Assembly (NCBI GenBank): GCA_026414545.1
Contig: JAOAIU010000049.1
Coordinates: forward strand, 1-50,118
DNA: 50,118 nt
Direction of reading: 5' to 3'
Source of the DNA: Candidatus Saccharicenans sp.
Lineage (GTDB): Bacteria; Acidobacteriota; Aminicenantia; Aminicenantales; Saccharicenantaceae
Within the stretch, counting starts at the first letter, position 1; each line of letters starts with the position of its first letter. The notes under the pieces were generated by a model. The model did not search any database. It worked only from the letters and a program-made list of their open reading frames with translations, and was not told the DNA's origin. A program made the translations under genes and the position numbers. Below, piece by piece: positions 25,346-34,834 of this stretch.

Positions 25346-25469
25346 GGATGGGATGCATTAATTTGCTTGACAAAGGAAGATTAGCGGCTTATTTATAATA
25401 AGGAATTAAAGATAGAAACACCTTCTCTCCCTCAGTCGCAGGCTAAGGGGCGAGAATCTCAGGGGTCTC

Positions 25470-27152
25470 ATGGTAAAAAAGACTAAAAAAGACAAGACTA
25501 TTTCTAAGAAGAAAACGGCTAAAAAACAGCAGGAAAAGTCTGAATTCATGACACCGGAACAGACTTTGTCTCCAGAGATTTTCAGCCCGGAACTGGACCC
25601 GCTCTTTTTGAATAAAGCCCTGGAGCCGGAGCTGCAGCAGGCTAACAAACTGAAAAGTATTTCTGATGATTTTGATGAATTTGAACTTAGAGATATACTT
25701 CCCAAGACAGCCAAGGCCGAAGCCAGCAAGGCTAACGAGCAGATTGAGTCCGACCACGACCCGATAAAAATATATTTCCGGGAGATGGGCAAGATCTCCC
25801 TGCTTTCCCAGCAGGATGAAATCGACCTGGCCCGCCAGATGGAAAGGGGGAAAAAGATTCAGCTCCGAGCCCTGCTCAAGACCAGGCTGGCCATCAAGGA
25901 CATTCTTTCCCTGCGCGACCTGGCCGAGACCGAACCCGAACGCTTCCTGCGATTTTTCGATGAAACCGAAGACTTCGAGGACGATGCCGCCTGGAAGAAG
26001 GTCAAGAGCCTGCGCCAGACCCTTGATAAGTTCTACCGTCTTTCAGAAAAGTTTTCAGGCCTGAAACCCACCGCCAGGCAGGCTTTTGCCCGCGGCCGAC
26101 TGATTATCCAGATGTACCGCATCCTGGAAGAGTTGCACCTGTCGCCTGAAAAGATGGCCGCCACCATCAGCCGCCTGCGAGACATCCTCCAGATGATGAA
26201 CGAGCTGGAAGAGAAAAAGGAAGAGATCCAGCTGGCCCTCCAGAAAACCAGGCCGAAAACAGCCGCCGAAGCCCTGAAACAGAAGCTCAACCGGTACCTG
26301 GCCGAAGAAAAAATCTATCGCCAGGAATCGGGGCTGGAAGCCAGCGAGCTGCGCCGGGTGCTGCGTGATGTCAGCCGAGGCGAGAAGATACAGAAACATG
26401 CCGAAAACAAGCTGATTGAAGCCAACCTCAGGCTGGTGGTTTCAATTGCCAAGAACTATGTTAACCGCGGCCTCAGCCTGTCCGACCTCATCCAGGAAGG
26501 AAACCTGGGCCTGATGAGAGCGGTGCAAAAATTCGATTACCATCGGGGTTTCAAATTTTCTACCTATGCCACCTGGTGGATAAAGCAGTCCATCACCCGG
26601 GCCATAGCCGACCAGGCCCGGACCATCAGGATCCCGGTGCACATGGTGGAAACCATCAATCGTCTCAAGAAAATCCACCAGGAGCTGGTTCAGAAGACCG
26701 GCCGGGAACCGACTGTCCAGGAAATCGCCGAGGCCGTTCGTATGCCGGTGCAGAAAGTAAGCAAGATTCTCCAGGACAGCCAGGAACTGCTGTCGCTGGA
26801 CTCGCCCATCGGCGATGACGAAGAGAGCTTCCTTAAAGATTTTGTCAGAGATGTCTACAATCCCTCCCCGGCCGATATTGTCATCCGGGCCAACCTCAAG
26901 GAACAGATCACCAGGGCCCTCAATTCCTTGACCGAAAGGGAGGCCACGGTCATCAAGATGCGGTTCGGTATCGGCGACGGCCAGGAACACACTCTGGAAG
27001 AAATCGGCCAGAAACTGAAGGTCACCAGGGAAAGAGTCCGGCAGATTGAAACCAAGGCCCTGCGCAAGCTGGCCGAGTCCACCCTGCGTGACAAGCTGAA
27101 GTCTTTTTCCGAGGGCAGCTCAGACCAGCCCCCCGGCCCGCCGCGTTCCTGA
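25470..27152 (+). CDS. rpoD: Primary RNA polymerase sigma factor RpoD (SigA)
   Basis: A 560-residue group-1 sigma-70 factor. Residues 1-90 are a Lys-rich then acidic stretch standing for region 1.1. Region 1.2 begins [20 protein letters not shown] (about 96-115). A moderate non-conserved insert covers about 130-290. Region 2 contains [20 protein letters not shown] and [20 protein letters not shown] followed by ITRAIADQ, the core-binding and -10-melting helices. Region 3 carries [15 protein letters not shown], and region 4 ends with [20 protein letters not shown], the -35 recognition helix-turn-helix. It directs housekeeping transcription, in line with the TTGACA/TATAAT promoters elsewhere in the window. 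Divergent from the GWxTD operon and convergent with a small hypothetical gene 7 nt away. Confidence 0.97.
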   Translation: MVKKTKKDKTISKKKTAKKQQEKSEFMTPEQTLSPEIFSPELDPLFLNKALEPELQQANKLKSISDDFDEFELRDILPKTAKAEASKANEQIESDHDPIKIYFREMGKISLLSQQDEIDLARQMERGKKIQLRALLKTRLAIKDILSLRDLAETEPERFLRFFDETEDFEDDAAWKKVKSLRQTLDKFYRLSEKFSGLKPTARQAFARGRLIIQMYRILEELHLSPEKMAATISRLRDILQMMNELEEKKEEIQLALQKTRPKTAAEALKQKLNRYLAEEKIYRQESGLEASELRRVLRDVSRGEKIQKHAENKLIEANLRLVVSIAKNYVNRGLSLSDLIQEGNLGLMRAVQKFDYHRGFKFSTYATWWIKQSITRAIADQARTIRIPVHMVETINRLKKIHQELVQKTGREPTVQEIAEAVRMPVQKVSKILQDSQELLSLDSPIGDDEESFLKDFVRDVYNPSPADIVIRANLKEQITRALNSLTEREATVIKMRFGIGDGQEHTLEEIGQKLKVTRERVRQIETKALRKLAESTLRDKLKSFSEGSSDQPPGPPRS

Positions 27153-27159
27153 CCCGGAC

Positions 27160-27486
27160 TCAGGGCTGGCAGCTTTTTTCTGTGAGGGCCAGCCCCATCT
27201 TTTTGAGGGCTTCGTCGCCCCTGGACTGAGAAGGAGCCTCTCCCGGCAGATAGAGTAACACTCCACCCTTAATCGGCCTGATTTCAATCTTTTTTTCTTC
27301 GGCCAGGCGGTTGGTGGCCTGCACCGGATCCTGGCCAAAATATTTCTTGAAGGCTTCGTTGAACCCGCTATAGACCGAGTGGATACCCCTGAAATCGCCC
27401 ATTCTTAAAGATTTGATGGCCAGCCGGACGAATTCTTCCACGGTTAAACGGTCTTGTTTGCCCGGGTTGAAATTCTTATCTGCCAT
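27160..27486 (-). CDS. Conserved hypothetical protein, possible winged-helix fold
   Basis: A 108-residue protein; the ATG at 27486 is chosen because AAAGGAGGAAATC precedes it (an upstream in-frame start at 27537 lacks a ribosome site). The middle part RLTVEEFVRLAIKSLRMGDF, then GIHSVYSGFNEAFKKYFGQD, followed by PVQATNRLAEEKKIEIRPIK and GGVLLYLPGEAP, reads as helices followed by a two-stranded wing, suggesting a small DNA-binding fold. I do not know a named family. It is convergent with rpoD and divergent from the next gene. Confidence 0.7.
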   Translation of the reverse strand: MADKNFNPGKQDRLTVEEFVRLAIKSLRMGDFRGIHSVYSGFNEAFKKYFGQDPVQATNRLAEEKKIEIRPIKGGVLLYLPGEAPSQSRGDEALKKMGLALTEKSCQP

Positions 27487-27603
27487 GATTTCCTCCTTTC
27501 TGCTATTACAGACGAAACCTTTCCGCTTTTTTCTCAACTTTCTTGCCGCCGGCCTTTCCTGTATAATCCATTTTTAATTCTGTTCAAGCTGGAGACTGCT
27601 GCC

Positions 27604-27864
27604 ATGAGCCAAGCTTTTCTGGTCAATCTGGCCGGCTGGCTGGGAGCTTTGATGCTGCTCCTGGCCTACCTCCTGGTTTCCAACCGGAAGCTGGCCGGGG
27701 ACTCTCTTGCCTATCAGCTGCTCAACCTGGTCGGCAGCGCCTGTTTGCTGCTGAATGCTTTCCATTTCGGCGCCTACCCATCGGTGGGCGTCAATTCAGT
27801 CTGGGTGGTTATCGCCCTGATAACCATAATCAAAAGCCAGTCAGCTAACCAAAAGGAGGGATGA
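27604..27864 (+). CDS. Small CBU_0592-like membrane protein
   Basis: An 86-residue protein with three hydrophobic helices: LVNLAGWLGALMLLLAYLLV, QLLNLVGSACLLLNAFHFGA, and VGVNSVWVVIALITIIKS. The pattern W-L-G-A...LL-AY-LVS...YQ-LLN-L-G-S...L-N-A matches the CBU_0592 family of unknown function. The ATG at 27604 fits the family N-terminus; the ribosome site is weak (GGAGACTGCTGCC). The reading frame continues upstream to 27454, but that part is not conserved-looking. The stop is 1 nt before the following reductase gene, so the two are co-transcribed. Confidence 0.72.
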   Translation: MSQAFLVNLAGWLGALMLLLAYLLVSNRKLAGDSLAYQLLNLVGSACLLLNAFHFGAYPSVGVNSVWVVIALITIIKSQSANQKEG

Positions 27865-27865
27865 G

Positions 27866-28429
27866 ATGAAACAGAAACTCCTGGTTTTTACCGGAAGCCC
27901 TCGAAGGGACAGCAACAGCACCATTCTGGCCCTGGAGGCAGCCCGGGCGGCCAGGGAAGCCGGGGCTTCGGTTGAAGTCATCAACCTGGCCCGGCTGCGA
28001 ATCAACCCCTGCCGGGCCTGCGACCGTTGCCGGGACAAGGGCCCAGGTGAATGCGTCCAGAAAGACGACATGAAAAAATTGTACCCCGGGCTGAAAGAAG
28101 CGGCAGCCATAATTCTGGCCCACCCCGTTTACTGGTTCACCATCAATGCCCAGGCCAAGCTGTTCATAGACCGCTGGTATGCCTTGGGCGGAGATGAATA
28201 CGCCGGATTCAAAAATAAAAAGGTGGGCTTGATCCTGACTTATGCCGACCGAGACGTCTTTTCCTCAGGCGGGGTTAATGCCCTCAGGGCCTACCAGGAC
28301 ATATTTGCTTACCTGGGCGCTGAAATCAAGGGAATGGTCTATGCCTCAGCTGCCGGGCCTGGCCAGGTCAGAAAACAAGCAGCCGCACTGAAGGAAGCCC
28401 GCCTTCTGGGTAAGGAGCTGGTCTCTTGA
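27866..28429 (+). CDS. NADPH-dependent FMN reductase / flavodoxin-fold iron-sulfur flavoprotein
   Basis: A 187-residue flavodoxin-fold protein. The FMN phosphate loop LVFTGSPRRDSNSTILALEA lies at residues 5-24. A Cys motif CRACDRCRDKGPGEC (about 50-64) resembles the cluster site of iron-sulfur flavoproteins. ILAHPVYWFTINAQAKLFID (about 89-108) is the typical second flavin-binding segment, with FIDRWYALGG following. The family transfers electrons from NAD(P)H to FMN or quinones; partners are unknown. It begins one base after the small membrane gene stop, with AAAGGAGGG before its ATG. Confidence 0.92.
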   Translation: MKQKLLVFTGSPRRDSNSTILALEAARAAREAGASVEVINLARLRINPCRACDRCRDKGPGECVQKDDMKKLYPGLKEAAAIILAHPVYWFTINAQAKLFIDRWYALGGDEYAGFKNKKVGLILTYADRDVFSSGGVNALRAYQDIFAYLGAEIKGMVYASAAGPGQVRKQAAALKEARLLGKELVS

Positions 28430-28465
28430 AATAAACAATCTCACAGAAGAGCTAAACGAGAACCA

Positions 28466-28493
28466 TTACCAAGGCCTTTCGTATTTATATAAA
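28466..28493 (+). promoter_or_regulatory. Possible sigma-70 promoter of the M16 peptidase gene
   Basis: TTACCA (28466-28471) and TATAAA (28488-28493) are separated by 16 nt, 22 nt upstream of the ATG at 28516. Hexamers are moderate. Confidence 0.4.
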
Positions 28494-28515
28494 AAAGTTC
28501 GATAAGGAGAATCTT

Positions 28516-31293
28516 ATGAGCAACCAAGTTAACTTCCGCCTGAGTCTGGCCAGGAAAGCACTGCCTTTCTTTCTGATCTTTGTTCTATTAGCCGGGGTTG
28601 GTACTTCTCCGGCCCGGGCTCAGGTCGCTAAAGACATCAACATTTCATTTGAGAAACATGTTCTGCCCAACGGCCTGACCGTCATCCTGCACGAAGACCA
28701 CAAGGCTCCGATTGTAGCCTTCAACGTCTGGTACCATGTCGGCTCCAAGAATGAAAAGCCCGGCAAGACCGGCTTTGCCCACCTGTTCGAGCACCTGATG
28801 TTCAACGGCAGCGAGCATTACAACGATGACTTCTTCAAGGCCTTGCAGAAGGTCGGAACGACCGACGTAAACGGCACCACCAACGAAGACCGAACCAACT
28901 ACTTTGAGACGGTGCCCGTTCCGGCCCTGGACCTGGTCCTCTGGCTGGAATCGGACAGGATGGGCCACCTCAAAGGGGCCATCGACCAGGCCAAGCTGGA
29001 TGAACAGCGGGGCGTTGTTCAAAACGAACTAAGGCAATATGCCAACGAGCCTTATTCGATAGCCGAAGAACTCCTGGCCAAGGCCCTGTTTCCGGCCGGC
29101 CATCCCTATTCCTGGACTGTGGGCGGCTCCATCGAGGACCTGGACCGGGCCAGTCTGCAGGATGTCCACGACTGGTTTGCTAACTATTACGGTCCTAATA
29201 ATGCCGTGGTGGTCATTGCCGGTGACATCAACCCCAGAGAAGTCCTGGAAAAGGTCCAAAAGTATTTTGGCAGCATTCCTCCTTCTCCGCCCGTCGCCCG
29301 CCATACCGCCTGGGTGGCCAAGAGAAGCGGCGAGCAGCGCCAGAAAGTGGAGGACAGGGTTTCTCAGGCCAGAATTTATCTGGCCTGGAACATTCCCCAG
29401 TGGGGCACGGCCGAAGCCGATTACCTGGACCTGGCCAGCAGCATACTGGGAGAAGGAAAGAATTCCAGGCTCTACAAGAGGTTGGTCTACGACGAACAGA
29501 TCGCCTCCAGCGTGTCAGCCTATGTCGACCTCAGGGAGATAGCCGGCCTATTCATTATCATGGCCGACGTCAAACCCGGGGTGGAAATGCCCAGGCTGGA
29601 AAGAGCCATAAAGGAAGAGCTGGTCCGCTTCCTTAAGGACGGACCCGAGCCGGGAGAACTGGAAAGGGTCAAAACCGGCTACCTTACTGATTTCATCAGG
29701 GGAATTGAAAAAATAGGCGGGTTTTCAGGAAAGTGCGACATCCTGGCCAGAAGCCAGGTGTTTGGCGGCCGCCCGGATTACTACCAGGAAAACTTGCGAC
29801 ACGTGCGGGAGGCTACCCCCCAGGTGGTCAGAGAAACTGCCCTAAAATGGCTATCGGACGGCGATTATGTGCTGGAAATTCATCCCTACCCCCAGCTTGA
29901 GGCCAGCAAGACAGATGTTGACCGCAGCCGGATGCCCGAACCGACATCTGCCCCGGAAGCCAGATTCCCAGAAATTCAGAAAGCCACCCTCAGCAACGGA
30001 CTCAAAATCATCCTGGCCGAGCGTCATACCATTCCTTATGTCCGGCTGGGCCTGATGGTCGATGCCGGCTACGCCGCCGACCAATATGCCCTGCCCGGAA
30101 CGGCCTACTTCACCATGCAGATGCTGGACGAGGGCACGTCCCGAAGAAGCTCTCTCCAGGTCAGCGAAGAGCTGGCCCAGCTCGGGGCGGAACTGGGAGC
30201 CAGTTCGGCCCTGGATTTTTCCTACGTCAGCCTGGGTGTGCTCAAGGAGAATTTAGATAAGGCTCTCGATATCTATGCTGACGTCATCCTGAATCCAGCT
30301 TTTCCGGAAGCTGATTTCCAGCGGCTCAAGAAAATCCAGATAGCCAGGATCCAGCAGGAAAAATTTGCCCCCACCACCCTGGCCATCCGGGTTCTTCCAA
30401 AATTGATCTTCGGGGAAGGTCATGCCTACGGCAACCCCCTCACCGGAACCGGCTATGAGCACACGGTTCAGAAAATGACCCGGGAAGACCTGAAGAAATT
30501 CCACCAGACCTGGTTTAAGCCCAACCATTCTACCCTTATTGTCACCGGTGATATTACCCTGGCCGAAATCAAACCGAAGCTGGAAAAGATCTTTCAGACC
30601 TGGCGGCCGGGGGAAGTGCCCCGGAAGAACCTGGCCCCGGTCCGGCCGCGGTCCAACCCCACAGTCTACCTGATTGATAAGCCGGGCGCACCCCAATCGA
30701 TGGTCATGGCCGGTCTGCCGGTACCTTCACCGGCCGACCCCGACGACCTGGCCATCGACCTGATGAATTTCATTTTGGGCGGCGACTTCGTTTCCCGGAT
30801 CAATATGAATATCCGGGAAAACAAACACTGGAGTTACGGCGCTTTCTCTGTAATCCTGCCGGCCCGGGCCCAGCGACCATTCATCGCCGTGGCTCCCGTC
30901 CAGCTGGACAGGACCAAAGAGACCATCCAGGAACTGACCGCCGAAATGGAGGGTATGCTCGGTAAAAAGCCGGTAACGGAGGAAGAATACCGGAATGCCC
31001 TCAGCAGCCGTATCAATCAGCTTCCTGGCCAGTGGGAAACCATGGCCGCCGTGGAAAATTCTCTGGTGGAAATGGCTAACTTCAAGCTGCCTGACGATTA
31101 TTTCCAGAAATACGCCGGCCGTATTCGCCAGTTGAAAATCGAGGATATCAACCGGGCGGCCAGAAAAGTCCTTCAGCCGGGAAGCCTGGTCTGGGTAGTG
31201 GTAGGCGATAGAAGCAAAATAGAAAAATCTCTGCGGGAACTCGGCCTGGGTGAAATCGTCTATCTGGACGGCGACGGTAATCAGATCAAATAA
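28516..31293 (+). CDS. M16 family metallopeptidase with two tandem domains
   Basis: A 925-residue exported protein. The N-terminus carries a signal peptide (KALPFFLIFVLLAGVGTSPA, cleavage near ARAQ). The first M16 domain (about residues 45-480) has the inverted zinc motif HLFEH (His89, Glu92, His93), and the more distal Glu ligand is likely in VVQNELRQYANEPYS about residue 165-180. The second copy starts near 490 (ATLSNGLKIILAERHTIPYV). Its HxxEH position is replaced (AYFTMQMLDEGT), so it is a catalytically silent half that completes the clam-shell, as in pitrilysin-like enzymes. It degrades peptides in the periplasm. GAPQSMVMAGLPVP near 725 fits the family. AAGGAG precedes the ATG. It is followed after 200 nt by the DUF5916 gene. 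Confidence 0.95.
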   Translation: MSNQVNFRLSLARKALPFFLIFVLLAGVGTSPARAQVAKDINISFEKHVLPNGLTVILHEDHKAPIVAFNVWYHVGSKNEKPGKTGFAHLFEHLMFNGSEHYNDDFFKALQKVGTTDVNGTTNEDRTNYFETVPVPALDLVLWLESDRMGHLKGAIDQAKLDEQRGVVQNELRQYANEPYSIAEELLAKALFPAGHPYSWTVGGSIEDLDRASLQDVHDWFANYYGPNNAVVVIAGDINPREVLEKVQKYFGSIPPSPPVARHTAWVAKRSGEQRQKVEDRVSQARIYLAWNIPQWGTAEADYLDLASSILGEGKNSRLYKRLVYDEQIASSVSAYVDLREIAGLFIIMADVKPGVEMPRLERAIKEELVRFLKDGPEPGELERVKTGYLTDFIRGIEKIGGFSGKCDILARSQVFGGRPDYYQENLRHVREATPQVVRETALKWLSDGDYVLEIHPYPQLEASKTDVDRSRMPEPTSAPEARFPEIQKATLSNGLKIILAERHTIPYVRLGLMVDAGYAADQYALPGTAYFTMQMLDEGTSRRSSLQVSEELAQLGAELGASSALDFSYVSLGVLKENLDKALDIYADVILNPAFPEADFQRLKKIQIARIQQEKFAPTTLAIRVLPKLIFGEGHAYGNPLTGTGYEHTVQKMTREDLKKFHQTWFKPNHSTLIVTGDITLAEIKPKLEKIFQTWRPGEVPRKNLAPVRPRSNPTVYLIDKPGAPQSMVMAGLPVPSPADPDDLAIDLMNFILGGDFVSRINMNIRENKHWSYGAFSVILPARAQRPFIAVAPVQLDRTKETIQELTAEMEGMLGKKPVTEEEYRNALSSRINQLPGQWETMAAVENSLVEMANFKLPDDYFQKYAGRIRQLKIEDINRAARKVLQPGSLVWVVVGDRSKIEKSLRELGLGEIVYLDGDGNQIK

Positions 31294-31493
31294 GACACAG
31301 AAAGGTGTCTTCCGGTTTGAAACAGGTCGGGGAACCCGGTCCGAGGCTTTCTTCAGGACCGTTGGACCCCGGCCGATTGAGAGCTTGATTCTGGAAATTA
31401 AAAAATTTCCTTTTTCGCAGGATTTTTTTCAAACATCTGAGTACAATTACGACTTAAAAATTGAAGGGAGGATTTTATAGGGAGGAATCCTTC

Positions 31494-34211
31494 ATGTTTC
31501 GCCTCAGACCTGGCCTCTTTTTTTATTCGGCGCTCATTTTTTCGTTTTTGTTACTGGCAAATTTGCCCGGACACGGGTTCAGCTTACAGGCCGGCCAGGC
31601 CCAGATTGATAAAGAAGCCCTGAAGAAAGCCCAGGAGAGCAAGGTGGTCCGGGCCTACCGGCTGGCCGGAGACTTCCAACTGGACGGTTTTCTGAATGAA
31701 AAGATCTACAACCAGCCGGCCAGTGAGGACTTCGTCCAGACCGACCCGGTCGATGGCGCTCCGGCCAGCGAAAGAACCCGGGTCTGGATTTTTTACGACA
31801 GTGCCAATCTGTACGTGGCCGCCTTCTGCCATGATTCGGACCCCAGGGGAATAATCGGGCAGCTCGGGCGCCGCGATTACTCGACAGATTCCGACTGGTT
31901 TATATTCTGTGTGGACCCTTATTTTGACCGGCGCAGCGGCTACGCCTTCTGGGTGAACCCTTCCGGTTCCATCATTGACAAGGCCCTCTACAACGACATT
32001 AGTGAGGACAAGAGCTGGGACGGGGTCTGGGAAGCCAGGGTCAGAGTAACCGCCGGGGGCTGGTCGCTGGAAATGCGGATTCCCTTTAACCAGCTGCGTT
32101 TCCCCCGCCAGGAAAAACAGGTCTGGGGGGTAAATTTCCAGAGAATAATCAAGCGCAAGAACGAAAAGGTGTCATTTGCCTGGGTTCCCAAGGAAGACAA
32201 CGCCTTTGTTTCTCGATTCGCCCGACTGGAAGGAATAGAAAACATCAGGCCCGGACGCCGGGTCGAGGCCTTCCCCTATTCTGTCGGCCAGGCCCGTTAC
32301 CGCCCGGCCGAGCCCGGAAACCCCTTCGAAACGGGGCACAAATACCAGGGAAATATCGGACTGGACCTTAAAGCCGGTTTGAAAAGCAACCTGAACCTGG
32401 ACCTGACCATCAATCCCGACTTCGGCCAGGTGGAAGTGGACCCGGCGGTCATCAATCTGACCGCTTACGAAACTTATTACGAGGAGAAGCGTCCTTTTTT
32501 TATAGAAGGCTCTTCCATCTTCAACAATTTCGGCAAGGGCGGGATTTACATCAACGCCGACCTGAACTGGCCCAACCCCAGGCTGTTTTACAGCCGCCGC
32601 ATTGGCCGGGAGCCGCAGGGCTATCCGCAACATGACGGCTATGTCAGCCTTCCGGACCGGTCGACCATCATCGCTGCCTTTAAGCTGACCGGAAAACTGG
32701 GCAGCGGCTGGAACCTCGGGGTAATCAACGCTATTACCGCCAGGGAATTTGCCACCGTCGACGACCAGATAAACCGCTACCGGGATGAAGTAGCCCCCTT
32801 CACTTATTACGGAATCTTTCGTGGACAGAAGGAATTCAACCGGGGTCAGCAGGGTGTAGGGTTTCTTTTAACTTCGGTCCTCAGGGATTTGAGAGAGGAC
32901 AGCCTGAAGTCCCTGCTGGCCGACGAATCCCTCAGCCTGGCCGTGGACGGCTGGGCATTTCTCGATAAGAAAAGGAACTGGGTCCTGGGGGGCTGGGCCG
33001 GTGGCACTTTTCTTCACGGCAGCCAGACTGCGCTTTACCGCATTCAACGTTCTTCCATTCACTACTTCCAGCGGCCGGATGTCAGCCACATCAGCCTGGA
33101 CCCGGAAGCCACCAGCCTGACAGGACTGGGCGGGAAAATCACCCTGGCCAAGCAACAGGGCCATTCCATCGTTTACCTTTCTGGGGGAGTGTTGACTCCT
33201 GGCTTCGACCCTAACGAAGCCGGTTACCAGAGAAGCATTTCCGACCGGATAAATTTCCAGGCAATGTATGGTTACATGTGGACCAGACCGGGAAAGGTTT
33301 TTCGACAGGTGCTCCTGATCGGCGGGACTGAACAGAACCACGACTTTGGCTGGAACAAGACCTTTGAGGGCTGGCTGCTCAACCTGCAAGGAGTTTTTCG
33401 CAACTGGTGGACAGTGGACGGGACTTTCATCTATTATCCCGAAATTTACAGCAACACCCTGACCAGGGGCGGACCGCTGGCTCTGATTCCTCACGGCTAC
33501 CTGGCCCAGCTCAGCCTGGAAACCGACTCACGCCGTCGTTTTGTATTTTATGGCTCGGGCTATTACGGAAAGACAAAAAACAAACAGGAACAATGGAACC
33601 TGAGCTTCGGGCTGCGCTGGAAGCCCCGTCCCAACTTTAACCTTTCCTTCGGGCCGTCAGCCGGCCAGGATACAAACGAGACCCAGTGGCTGACCTCAGT
33701 GGCCGATCCCCTGATGACCGCAACCTACGGGCGACGGTACATATTCGGCCGCATTGACCAGACCCTGGTGGCCGCCGAACTCCGGCTTAACTGGATCTTT
33801 ACACCCAGGTTAAGTCTCCAGGTTTATCTCCAGCCCTACATTGCCGTCGGCCGCTACGACCGCTTCAAGCAACTGAACCTTCCCCGGGCTTACGACTACC
33901 TGGTGTTCGGAGAAGGTTCCTCAACCCTGGACTACCAGAACGGATATTACCGGCTGGACCCGGACGGAAGCGGACCGGCAGCCTCGTTCTCCATCTACAA
34001 CCCCGATTTCAATTACAAATCTCTGCGGGGTACCATCGTCCTGCGCTGGGAATACCGGCTGGGTTCCCTGCTCTATCTGGTCTGGACCCAGAACCGGGCT
34101 GACTATTCCAACCCCGGTGACTTTTCCCTGGGCCGAGACCTGGGCGAACTGTTCACCGCCCCGGGGGACAATGTCTTCCTGGTCAAGGTCACCTACCGCT
34201 TCAACCTGTGA
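31494..34211 (+). CDS. DUF5916 protein with N-terminal CBM9-like domain
   Basis: A 905-residue exported protein. The ATG at 31494 is chosen (TAGGGAGGAAT before it; an upstream in-frame TTG is unlikely). The signal peptide is MFRLRPGLFFYSALIFSFLL with LANLPGHGFS after it. Residues about 55-235 resemble the family-9 carbohydrate-binding-like domain: GDFQLDGFLNEKIYNQPASE, VWIFYDSANLYVAAFCHDSD, YAFWVNPSGSIIDKAL. From about 240 the DUF5916 region follows: GLDLKAGLKSNLNLDLTINP, DFGQVEVDPAVINLTAYETY, YEEKRPFFIEGSSIF, with alternating hydrophobic strands up to the C-terminus VFLVKVTYRFNL. This matches a probable outer-membrane beta-barrel. The role is unknown, perhaps carbohydrate capture. Confidence 0.92.
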   Translation: MFRLRPGLFFYSALIFSFLLLANLPGHGFSLQAGQAQIDKEALKKAQESKVVRAYRLAGDFQLDGFLNEKIYNQPASEDFVQTDPVDGAPASERTRVWIFYDSANLYVAAFCHDSDPRGIIGQLGRRDYSTDSDWFIFCVDPYFDRRSGYAFWVNPSGSIIDKALYNDISEDKSWDGVWEARVRVTAGGWSLEMRIPFNQLRFPRQEKQVWGVNFQRIIKRKNEKVSFAWVPKEDNAFVSRFARLEGIENIRPGRRVEAFPYSVGQARYRPAEPGNPFETGHKYQGNIGLDLKAGLKSNLNLDLTINPDFGQVEVDPAVINLTAYETYYEEKRPFFIEGSSIFNNFGKGGIYINADLNWPNPRLFYSRRIGREPQGYPQHDGYVSLPDRSTIIAAFKLTGKLGSGWNLGVINAITAREFATVDDQINRYRDEVAPFTYYGIFRGQKEFNRGQQGVGFLLTSVLRDLREDSLKSLLADESLSLAVDGWAFLDKKRNWVLGGWAGGTFLHGSQTALYRIQRSSIHYFQRPDVSHISLDPEATSLTGLGGKITLAKQQGHSIVYLSGGVLTPGFDPNEAGYQRSISDRINFQAMYGYMWTRPGKVFRQVLLIGGTEQNHDFGWNKTFEGWLLNLQGVFRNWWTVDGTFIYYPEIYSNTLTRGGPLALIPHGYLAQLSLETDSRRRFVFYGSGYYGKTKNKQEQWNLSFGLRWKPRPNFNLSFGPSAGQDTNETQWLTSVADPLMTATYGRRYIFGRIDQTLVAAELRLNWIFTPRLSLQVYLQPYIAVGRYDRFKQLNLPRAYDYLVFGEGSSTLDYQNGYYRLDPDGSGPAASFSIYNPDFNYKSLRGTIVLRWEYRLGSLLYLVWTQNRADYSNPGDFSLGRDLGELFTAPGDNVFLVKVTYRFNL

Positions 34212-34409
34212 GGGACACCACCCGGAACGGCCAGAAATCTTTTTATTCCTGGTTTTCTCCAGAGAAGAAATCGCCAGAATCCTGGAATTATCAATCAAAG
34301 CTTGCCAATCATAATTACAATTCCAGTGCTCCCGGCCCTGAGACACTCCCGAAGATAGCTCCGCTAATCCCATTGGCCTGGTCAGTGGCCTTCTCCGCCC
34401 TGACTGTTC

Positions 34410-34437
34410 TTGACAAAGGTAAAAAGGGCGCTATCAT
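34410..34437 (+). promoter_or_regulatory. Sigma-70-like promoter of the DUF486 gene
   Basis: TTGACA (34410-34415) and TATCAT (34432-34437) are spaced by 16 nt, 32 nt upstream of the ATG. The rest of the 258-nt gap after the DUF5916 gene holds no convincing gene. Confidence 0.6.
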
Positions 34438-34469
34438 TATTGGCTAACTCTGCCTGTTGAGGACGGGAA

Positions 34470-34802
34470 ATGCCCTGGATAACAGTCGGCCTGCTGGTGG
34501 TCTCCAACATCTTTATGACCTTTGCCTGGTATGGCCACCTGAAATTCAAGAACCTGCCGCTGTGGAAGGCAATTTTCCTGAGCTGGCTGATCGCCTTGCT
34601 CGAATACTGCTTCCAGGTCCCGGCTAACCGCCTGGGTTACGGGCGCCTGAACGCTGCCCAGCTGAAAACCATCCAGGAAGTGGTGACCCTGACCGTCTTT
34701 TCTTTTTTCTCCGTATTTTATCTGCGCGAAGATTTCCGCTGGAATTACCTGGTGGGATTTTCCCTGATGGTCCTGGCCGCCTACTTCATCTTCAAGCCGT
34801 AG
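34470..34802 (+). CDS. DMT family / DUF486 small membrane protein
   Basis: A 110-residue integral membrane protein with four helices that matches DUF486 (COG3169) over its whole length. Landmarks are TVGLLVVSNIFMTFAWYGHL, IFLSWLIALLEYCFQVPANR, LGYGRLNAAQLKTIQEVVTL and FLREDFRWNY-like YLREDFRWNYLVGFSLMVLA. It belongs to the drug/metabolite transporter superfamily by fold; the substrate is unknown. GAGGACGGGAA precedes the ATG. It is convergent with the GntR gene. Confidence 0.93.
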   Translation: MPWITVGLLVVSNIFMTFAWYGHLKFKNLPLWKAIFLSWLIALLEYCFQVPANRLGYGRLNAAQLKTIQEVVTLTVFSFFSVFYLREDFRWNYLVGFSLMVLAAYFIFKP

Positions 34803-34834
34803 ACCCGGCCGGGAACTGCTCCCCGCTTCCGGTT

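Noticed and set aside
25367-25399. TTGACA and TATAAT in front of rpoD as a sigma-70 promoter
   Set aside because: The two perfect hexamers are 21 nt apart, outside the functional range; the real rpoD promoter could not be fixed.
31292-31311. Small hairpin (AAGACAC/GTGTCTT) at the M16 peptidase stop as a terminator
   Set aside because: No T-run follows; it overlaps the stop codon and could be chance.
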